A DNA stretch of 51,223 bases from Nemertoderma westbladi (Eukaryota > Xenacoelomorpha > Nemertodermatida > Nemertodermatidae). The stretch is taken from assembly GCA_032718475.1 (NCBI GenBank), contig JAUCBJ010001404.1, positions 1-51,223 of the forward strand, in the 5' to 3' direction. The notes beneath the pieces are model-generated. The model saw nothing but the letters and a program-made list of their open reading frames with translations. It made no database searches and was not told the DNA's origin. Made by a program: the position numbers and the translations under genes. How positions within the stretch are numbered: the stretch's first letter is position 1; every line of letters begins with the position of its first letter. Positions 44,279-51,223 of the stretch are shown piece after piece.

Positions 44279-45375
44279 CAAGGTGTACTAAATAACAGGT
44301 CATGCAGCGAGTGGATTGCTGAAATTAGCGGAGGCCGATCGTTTCCCTATTTATGGCACTTTTTTCATAATATTTCCTTAGAAACTTCTTTTGTGCTTCT
44401 TTGGTTAGGTGGATATGATGACTAGGGTTCATAGAAATGTAATAAAATGTCTTTCTGGAATTTTTATCTTGTAGTTGCCACTTGCCAAGGTAAACCGGGT
44501 TCAAATTTCGAGCGCCTGTAATTCAAGACGACAAGGGATTCTGTTGTTGAGATTTGGTATATGAGTAAAGGGAATAAAAGTCTTTCAAATTATTTTACAT
44601 TTTATTTATTTTTCAATCCCGTTTCCATGGTGACGGGAATTACGATAATTCCCCATTATGACCGCCAGATAGAAATTCGGCTACTATTTACTACTTATAT
44701 AATTTTCAACAAACATGCCTGGTGGTCCTTTATTTCTAATAATTGCTAACCGAAATTTAATATTCTGGAATGTTAAAATCATGCTATAACAGGTCTTGCT
44801 CTCTGATTGGACAGTTTAGTTTATTTGCAAATATTGACTTTTAGAAATATGATTCACATATTTCCATATTTACATTTTACATATTCACATATATGATTCA
44901 TATAAAATCAATTGTATAAAATCAAATGTTGGCAATTTTATCTTATTATTTAGATGACAAACCGAATAAAAATGGTTTTTTATAGAATTAGTAGACAATT
45001 TTTAAAAATTTTCATTCTACTTATTTCCATGGCAACGGGAATGTAAACAAATTAAAATGTAAAATATTTTGGTAGACTTTTATTCCCTTTACGCACCTAC
45101 CAAACCTCAAGGGAAGAATCCATTGTCGCCTTGAAATACAGGCGCGCAAAGTTTGAACTTTGCACCCGGTTACCTTGGCAACTACAAGATAAAAATTCCA
45201 GAGAGACTGTTTATTACATTTCTATGAACCCTAGTCATCATATCCACCTAACCAAAGAAGCAATAGAAGTTTCTAAGGAAATATTATGAAAAAAGTGTCA
45301 TAAATAGGGAAACGATCGGCCTCCACTAATTTCAGCAATCCGCTCGCTGCATGACCTGTTATTTAGTACACCTTG
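44279..45375. mobile_element. hAT-like non-autonomous element with 8-bp target duplication
   Basis: Termini CAAGGTGTACTAAATAACAG and its reverse complement are flanked on both sides by GTTTGATA (44271-44278, 45376-45383). TIRs run about 340 bp each with moderate divergence, in particular in the sequence around the CCTTGG and TTGCC words. The 8-bp duplication and CA...TG ends fit the hAT superfamily. The central 350 bp has no transposase. Confidence 0.85.
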
Positions 45376-45383
45376 GTTTGATA

Positions 45384-46529
45384 CAACCAATTATATATTA
45401 TTTTCAATAACCGTCATTCATTCATCCATTCCTTAAATATTATTGTAAACTTAACACTCACTACAACGCAGTCAATATTAATAAATCTGGCTGGATCTTG
45501 CCACAACCAATAACAAGCCAATCTATTAGCTCAACCTAAGACTCTAAGGTAAATTGCTATGACCAGCTGAGTGCTGCCTGTCTACCACCACTTTGTGGAA
45601 ACCGCCAACCAATTTGAGTAAACCGCCTTGCCACTACAACAAACAATGGTATTCATTGGCTTGCTCTAACTTTAGTTAGTGGCCGCCATTGAAGTGTACT
45701 TGCCTACTGTACTAGCTTGTAGTCATAAAATCTGTATAAAGGCTGCTCCACTGGTTATCTCCATTACTCCATACATGTTTGGCAGATTATTTTAGACACC
45801 CATATGATGAGTATTTGATTGGCTGTGGCAGATCTGTTGAGGCTGTCTCTATTGTCTTGTGCAGTTAGGTAGGCTACCGGTCCGGTACGGTAAACTGCTT
45901 TCATTTTCTTTTCAGGATTTACAGCTCAGCTATAGCAGTACCAAGTAGGCCTACTGCAGTATACAGGTATAGGTTTGGTTATGTACCGGTACACTCATAG
46001 GCCTGCTGCATACAGCTGAACAGGCATACCTCATTGCTGTACCGGACCGGTATGTGTCAGTTTGATATGATGTAGACCCGGTCAGCCGGTGGCGGTAGGC
46101 CTAAACTCTCAGATTCTCATCCAGTCTGCAGTCAGCAGTAACCTGCTCCCTCATAGCACTGTAGCATAGCAATAGTCAGTTACCGGTCAGCCGGTAGTTC
46201 TGTAGGCCTAGTAGTACAGAAGTACAGTACAGTCTGACAGTTCTGCCTGCAGTTACAGTAACCAGTCAGACGGTAGTTGGTAGTACGTTAAGGTTACCGG
46301 TAGGCCTACCTGCCTACTGGTACCTGGGTACAGCGGTACGATGTATGAATGAACGATTGCTTGAGCAGCTGACAGGCTGATGCTGAGGGAGGCTACCTGC
46401 AGGTGCGGACTTCCTGACTTGTCTACTTTCTACCTGTGATGTGAGCCTGTCGATGCACAAGTTGCGGAAATCTAGAGGTAAGTACAGAATAGCAGAAGTA
46501 AGCAAAGTAAGTACCGGTCAGTCGGGGAG
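45384..46529. other. ACCGGT/TAGGCCTA-dense low-complexity region
   Basis: 45870-46330 is dominated by ACCGGT, TAGGCCTAC, CAGTAC and CTACTG words. No gene. Confidence 0.5.
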
Positions 46530-47065
46530 AAGTTCTATTTTCAACTTTATTTTTTAAAATTCAACTTTTTATTAAAATTCAACTTTTGGAGAAGGGTTTA
46601 AAATTCAACTTTTTTTTAAAATTCAACTTTTGGAGTAGGTTTGGATTTGGAAATACTGAAATATGGACTGATGGAATTGGAATCCATTACTGTACTGGTC
46701 TGTTGGTAGCCTATTCCATTGTATAATACAATAATAATTAGGCCTATGACATATAGCGGTAATTTAATACCAGTACATCTAACTGTCTAATAAATTCCTG
46801 TAGTACTGTAGTATTTCAGCTAATTTGCAAATGTAATCACTTAAAATGTTTTTAAAAAATGCAATCCCAACGGTGAAAGTTTTTATTCCATCGGTAATGA
46901 ATGACACGTCCATAAAAACAATAAAAACACCCCTTCTGTACTGTCCGGCTGTAACGTCTTGGGGCCCTTCTGGCTGTCTGGGTCTGGGTCTGGGCCTCCT
47001 GCCATTTTAGAGTTGAATTTACAACTTAAAAGTTGAATTTTAAAAAAAGTTTTAAATTTCAACTC
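46530..47065. repeat. inverted-repeat unit of AAAATTCAACTTTT iterons
   Basis: Four copies of AAAATTCAACTTTT or close variants lie at 46545-46630, and two or three inverted copies (AAAAGTTGAATTTT) at 47010-47065. The interior has no ORF. Probably a non-autonomous DNA element; ends and target duplication unresolved. Confidence 0.5.
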
Positions 47066-47084
47066 AGTCTGTCAGCGGTCCTAC

Positions 47085-47215
47085 GAATTACCCAAAAAAA
47101 CACAAAATTACCCAAAAATACACAAAAAAACACAAAAATTTACCCAAAAAAACACAATAAAACACAAAAAAAACACAACATTAGCCAAAAAACTTACCCA
47201 AAAAGACAAAAATAA
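47085..47215. repeat. ACCCAAAAAAACACAAAA low-complexity tract
   Basis: Slippage-type A/C repeats. The Lys-rich 60-codon frame across it is an artefact. Confidence 0.85.
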
Positions 47216-47261
47216 TTTATATCCTATAGGATTGGAAAAATAAGACTGTAACCTGTGTTCT

Positions 47262-47325
47262 TTGGCTATCGTTTATTGTTTTGGTTAGAAAAGCCTGCTA
47301 CTGTAACCTGCTCCTTTCCATTAAT
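47262..47325 (+). repeat. 63-bp-family single unit
   Basis: ATCGTTTATTGTTTTGGTTA then CTGTAACCTGCTCCTTTCC: one well-preserved unit. Confidence 0.85.
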
Positions 47326-47547
47326 TAAGAAATCTGATTTTGTATGCTGTCTGGCAGTATGGGTCAGTGGGTGGGTAGGCTTACCGGTAAACCGGTGGCA
47401 GTAGGTCATTAAAGGAATCTTCAAATGAACAAAATGTAATATTTTGAAAAAAGTGAAAACTGAAAAGTGAAACTCTTCTTACAATTAACCTAAATCTTAT
47501 TGTAGATACATTGTTTATGAAAAACATTTTTTTTTGTCTTTTTGGGT

Positions 47548-47625
47548 AGGGTAAGACGGGTAAAATGGGACATGGGGTAAAACAGTAAAATGGGACATGT
47601 CGGGGTAAAATGGGACATGCATATT
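47548..47625. repeat. GGGGTAAAATGGGACATG repeats, left
   Basis: Three imperfect copies. The same unit in the opposite orientation lies at 51085-51141, so the two sets bracket the LINE as an inverted pair 3.5 kb apart. Confidence 0.8.
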
Positions 47626-48057
47626 TTTGGCCAATTTTTTTTAAAGAACACTTTTAGGTCTGTTTTAATATATTTTTAATTGAGAAACTAAGTGTTACAT
47701 TGTTATATATCACATATGATGAGATCAAGATCACGCGATGAAAGCAATTTGTTAAGCGCGGATACACTTTAAAGTTTGGACACTTCCTATCATTCATTTT
47801 CTTTGATATTATATGCATTAGAATCGCAATCATCGATTTAGTGGGTCTAGAACAAGTCCAATTGTCCAAATTCCTGATCGTTTTTGAGTTACACAGATTT
47901 GTAGTTTTACCTTGATAGATGTAGATAGGTGTGTAACTCCGTAAATAATGCCTAGATGATTTTTCTCTGTGATTGTTGAGATTTATAGCTTTTATAGCTA
48001 CTATTGCATTTAGTTATTAGGCCTAGCTCATACTGGTCTTAACTACTCATACTAACA
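47626..48057. other. spacer before the LINE ORF
   Basis: No gene. I find no upstream endonuclease codons, so the LINE copy appears truncated close to 48058. Confidence 0.4.
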
Positions 48058-50367
48058 ATGCCTCATGTCGACCAACCCACCCGCTTTCGCGAAGGAAACA
48101 TTCCACGCATCTTAGACCTAGTCCTAACATCTGAACGTGACATGGTAGATAAAATTTCCTACACACCCCCTCTTGGAGCTAGTGACCACGTTGTCCTCGA
48201 GATTAGCCTGACCACACTTTCAAGTCCAGCATCACCTGTAACTGAATATAAAGTATTATCAAAGGCAAACTATAATGCAATGGCGACATATATACAGTCA
48301 TTCAATTGGATAGAAGTCCTAACACCAATGGATACAACTGAGGCATGTGCATGTCTTTACAAAACTCTTGAGTATTGTATACATAAATATATACCTGTCA
48401 AAAAATGCCGTTCATACAACTACCCCAAATGGATGACCAGGGATGTGCGCAAACTCATTTCCCTGAAGAAATCAGCATGGCGAACCTTCCGGAGGACCAA
48501 TACACCTTCTGCCTACAACACATATAAACAAAGGAGAAATATTTGCAATGATGCTGTGAAAAAATCCAAACAAGATTACGAGCGCTCAGTAGCACTAGCA
48601 GCCAGCAAAGACCCGAAACAGTTCTGGAAATTTGTGCGGTCGAAAACAAAGTCTCGCGGCACAATAGCCTCCTTGAAAGACAAGCAGGGAAATATAGCAA
48701 CATCTAATGTTGACAAAGCAGAAGTTTTGAATCAACAATACTTTTCTACTTTTACTACCGAGGACACACATTCTGTTCCTGATACATCAACCTCAATTCC
48801 AGAAGCAACAATTAACTGGGTAGAATTTACACCATCTGTGGTGGAACAAGCTGCATCTCAGATAAACTCATCTGGTGCCCCTGGCCCTGATGGAATCTTC
48901 CCGATACTCATAGTGACACTCATCGCCGTACTGGCTCTACCCCTCTCTATTATTTTTCAGAAGTCGTTGGAAAGCGGCATTGTTCCCCAGCCTTGGAAGG
49001 AAGCAAATATTACGCCTATATTCAAGCGTGGAGTCCGCTACCTTCCTATAAACTACCGGCCTGTTAGCTTGACCTCGATTCTCTGCAAGCTAATGGAAAG
49101 AATCATAGCCAATAACTTATACTCTTTCTGGAAAGAGTTCTCTCTGCTAACCATGGCACAGTATGGATTTCAAAGAGGAAAGTCATGCACAATCCAACTC
49201 ATTGACGTTGTGTTCCAGTGGGCAAAGGCCCTGGATGAAGGCAAATGCATAGATGTTGTATACCTAGATTTCCTCAAGGCGTTTGACACTGTGCCACACC
49301 AGCGATTAATTAAAAAGATGGAGAATATGGGGATTTCTGGTTCCCTGCTTGTATGGCTCAGGTCATTTATTACAGGTCGCTGGCAACGAGTCGTAGTTGG
49401 CGGGTCTCACTCCAAATGGGTTCCCGTTCTTAGTGGAGTACCTCAAGGGAGTATTTTGGGCGTTCTTTGCTATCTGGGATTTATTAACGATCTACCGGAC
49501 GCTGTGACATGGATAATACACCTCTTCGCAGACGACACTAAGGACAGTGCCATATTTACCCCATCCCCATATCTAACATGCGGGCCCCTCCAAAACGATC
49601 TTGACAACCTTTACAGATGGAGTGTCGTGTGGCAGCAGCTATTTAATAATGACAAATGCAAAATTATGCACATAGGAAGGACAAACCCAAAGTTTGCTTA
49701 CACCCTGGGAGATATTACCAACCAGCATCACCTTGCGGAAACTACAACAGAAAAAGATCTTGGTGTTTACTTCCAGAATAATCTACATTTCAGCATCCAC
49801 ATCGCCAACATTGTTAAGAAAGCAAACAGCCATCTTGGTCTTATATACCGCAGCTTTAATCATATAGATGGCGATATATTTCTTGGGTTATATAAGAGTA
49901 TGGTTCGTCCCATTCTTGAATATTCATCTGTGGTTTGGTCTCCAAAAAAAATTGGCGAATCGAAACTAATCGAAGGAGTACAACGCCGCGCGACGCGGCT
50001 TGTCTCAGGTCTCCGTGATCTCGATTATCCTTCACGCCTTCGTAAGTTGGGTCTGCCAACGTTGGAATACCGGCGCCACCGCGCCGATATGATCCAAGTC
50101 TATAAACTGCTGACCGGTCTCGATAACGCAGACTACCGCACTTACTTCACATTGGATCCTTCCAGTCGTCGCGGACACTCTCTGAAGTTATTCAAACCTC
50201 GGGCGCGTTTGGTATTATGTAATGACACCTTTAGCTATCGAGTAATCGACGATTGGAACAGTCTTACCGAATCTGTTGTTTCATCGCCGACTCTAAACAC
50301 ATTCAAGTCAAGGCTAAACGAACACTATAAGAATTTGCCATTGAAATTTTCCCCATCCTGGTGGTAG
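48058..50367 (+). CDS. LINE (Jockey/CR1-like) ORF2, 5'-truncated, 769 codons open
   Basis: A reverse transcriptase of a non-LTR retrotransposon, which copies its RNA at a nicked genomic target. The frame begins within the C-terminal part of the APE-type endonuclease (LDLVLTSERDMV, LGASDHVVLEI, residues ~18-50). The catalytic N-terminal half is missing, so the ATG at 48058 is probably not the original start. RT follows: NYRPVSLTS (~residue 330), motif A YLDFLKAFD (Asp ~404), SGVPQGSILG (~460) and the catalytic FADD (490-493). The C-terminus has KSMVRPILEYSSVVWSP and VQRRATRL. No RNase H domain is seen. The frame is open throughout, so insertion is recent or decay is slow. A small deletion just before NYRP (RGVRYLPI) looks atypical. 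The 3960-4455 fragment belongs to the same superfamily. Confidence 0.88.
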   Translation: MPHVDQPTRFREGNIPRILDLVLTSERDMVDKISYTPPLGASDHVVLEISLTTLSSPASPVTEYKVLSKANYNAMATYIQSFNWIEVLTPMDTTEACACLYKTLEYCIHKYIPVKKCRSYNYPKWMTRDVRKLISLKKSAWRTFRRTNTPSAYNTYKQRRNICNDAVKKSKQDYERSVALAASKDPKQFWKFVRSKTKSRGTIASLKDKQGNIATSNVDKAEVLNQQYFSTFTTEDTHSVPDTSTSIPEATINWVEFTPSVVEQAASQINSSGAPGPDGIFPILIVTLIAVLALPLSIIFQKSLESGIVPQPWKEANITPIFKRGVRYLPINYRPVSLTSILCKLMERIIANNLYSFWKEFSLLTMAQYGFQRGKSCTIQLIDVVFQWAKALDEGKCIDVVYLDFLKAFDTVPHQRLIKKMENMGISGSLLVWLRSFITGRWQRVVVGGSHSKWVPVLSGVPQGSILGVLCYLGFINDLPDAVTWIIHLFADDTKDSAIFTPSPYLTCGPLQNDLDNLYRWSVVWQQLFNNDKCKIMHIGRTNPKFAYTLGDITNQHHLAETTTEKDLGVYFQNNLHFSIHIANIVKKANSHLGLIYRSFNHIDGDIFLGLYKSMVRPILEYSSVVWSPKKIGESKLIEGVQRRATRLVSGLRDLDYPSRLRKLGLPTLEYRRHRADMIQVYKLLTGLDNADYRTYFTLDPSSRRGHSLKLFKPRARLVLCNDTFSYRVIDDWNSLTESVVSSPTLNTFKSRLNEHYKNLPLKFSPSWW

Positions 50368-51084
50368 TACCGTATAATAATTAATTAATTTAATTAACCA
50401 TCGCCATCCAAATATCAACATTTATTTTATTTAAGATTTAATTTGTATGAAATGTAATTATGTGAATATTAGCAATTTTTGAGTGGAGAGAATTATTTTT
50501 ATCGTTTCTTAATCCTTTTAGGCTATCTATCTTTTTATATCACTTATCATTTTGTCACTTGTGAAACACAACTAATTTTTACCATGGTTCAAGTTCATGC
50601 TATTCTAAAAAATCGAAAGTGTACGTGTCATTACAAATTGGACAATGCTATTGTCAATGCATTTATTTTATTATACAAACAGTACCGCAGGTGAATATAA
50701 TCACTGTACATGTACATACATACAGTGATTATGACTATTTTATTTATTTACTCATTTAACAGTGTGTATATATATATATAAATATCTTTTGTAATATGTT
50801 TGCCAATCTTAATTATTTTAATGCTTCCTTTTACTCGTTAGTCGTTACACTGTCTAGCGTCACTCTACCTTATTTTATTTTGAGCTGTTGACGCAACTTT
50901 CCAGTAGAATATATTTTACTTGCCTCTTTTCTTACTTACTCTACGTAAAACAAAATACCGGTATATTGTCTCAAACTAATTTAACAGTACTTTATTATTG
51001 TGATTTATTTGTGAATTATGGGTGCTAAAAGTATATACACTTTCCGTATCACCCTTTAACTATTAAACTATTAAACTATTAAAC
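50368..51084. other. LINE 3' UTR and AT-rich spacer
   Basis: AATTAATTAATT and TATATATATATA tracts. The 71-codon frame near 50479 has no domain. ATTAAACT is repeated four times at 51060-51085. Confidence 0.45.
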
Positions 51085-51142
51085 TCATGTCCCACTTTAC
51101 CCCGGATGTCCCACTTTACCCCACTCGGGGTAAAGTGGGACA
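51085..51142. repeat. GTCCCACTTTACCCC repeats ending in a perfect hairpin
   Basis: Two direct copies, then GTCCCACTTTACCCC (51108-51122), loop ACTC, GGGGTAAAGTGGGAC (51127-51141): a perfect 15-bp stem. Confidence 0.85.
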
Positions 51143-51223
51143 CTGCGATTTTTTTTAAAATAAACCACCTGAACCAAAGGCTCAGGGGGTTATTTTGGTA
51201 CAATCTGATAGCCCAGAGTTCAA

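Noticed and set aside
47033-47215. Lys-rich 60-codon frame
   Set aside because: Product of an ACCCAAAAAAACAC slippage tract.

Overview
The window is nuclear DNA of an animal, most likely a marine invertebrate. It is AT-rich, gene-poor and packed with transposon remains. BEL/Pao retrotransposon pieces, Jockey/CR1-like LINE pieces, inverted-repeat DNA elements and C2H2 zinc-finger genes are all metazoan features. There is no operon structure and no ribosome-binding site. The short palindromes ACCGGT and AGGCCT are scattered very densely. I cannot name the species.

Layout. 1-2500: 3' part of a BEL/Pao element that is open from the window edge, a GTGGGCACC minisatellite and a candidate LTR. 2640-5820: two broken LINE fragments and short dispersed repeats. 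5984-7949: zinc-finger gene ZNF1 (16 fingers). 8135-9580: duplicated flank, a tRNA-like SINE head and a copy of a ~63-bp repeat family. 10105-13844: a long-inverted-repeat element with 9-bp target duplications, carrying two smaller insertions. 14163-16079 and 16425-17083: two more inverted-repeat elements. 18058-19272: 63-bp tandem array and a MITE. 19648-21240: ZNF2 (12 fingers). 26368-27192: hAT-like element. 27309-28799: ZNF3 (10 fingers). 29908-30765: second copy of the array block that lies upstream of ZNF2. 31532-33955: TA-flanked element built from TTGATCAA palindromes. 35702-39832: intact 1376-codon BEL/Pao-type ORF lacking reverse transcriptase and integrase. 41480-42772: broken coding sequence I cannot identify. 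44279-45375: hAT-like element with 8-bp target duplications. 48058-50367: 5'-truncated LINE with an open RT frame, lying between GGGGTAAARTGGGACA repeats.

The only apparent host genes are the three zinc-finger paralogs, all on the + strand. They share an N-terminus made of tandem IIIKKEPTDS units (SUMO-acceptor-like motifs), an Hx4H finger style with a KDIKYS-type linker, and duplicated flanks. They read as a young, expanding family of nuclear DNA-binding regulators growing in a transposon-rich region. Everything else is selfish DNA, and several of those elements have termini made of iterated short palindromes.
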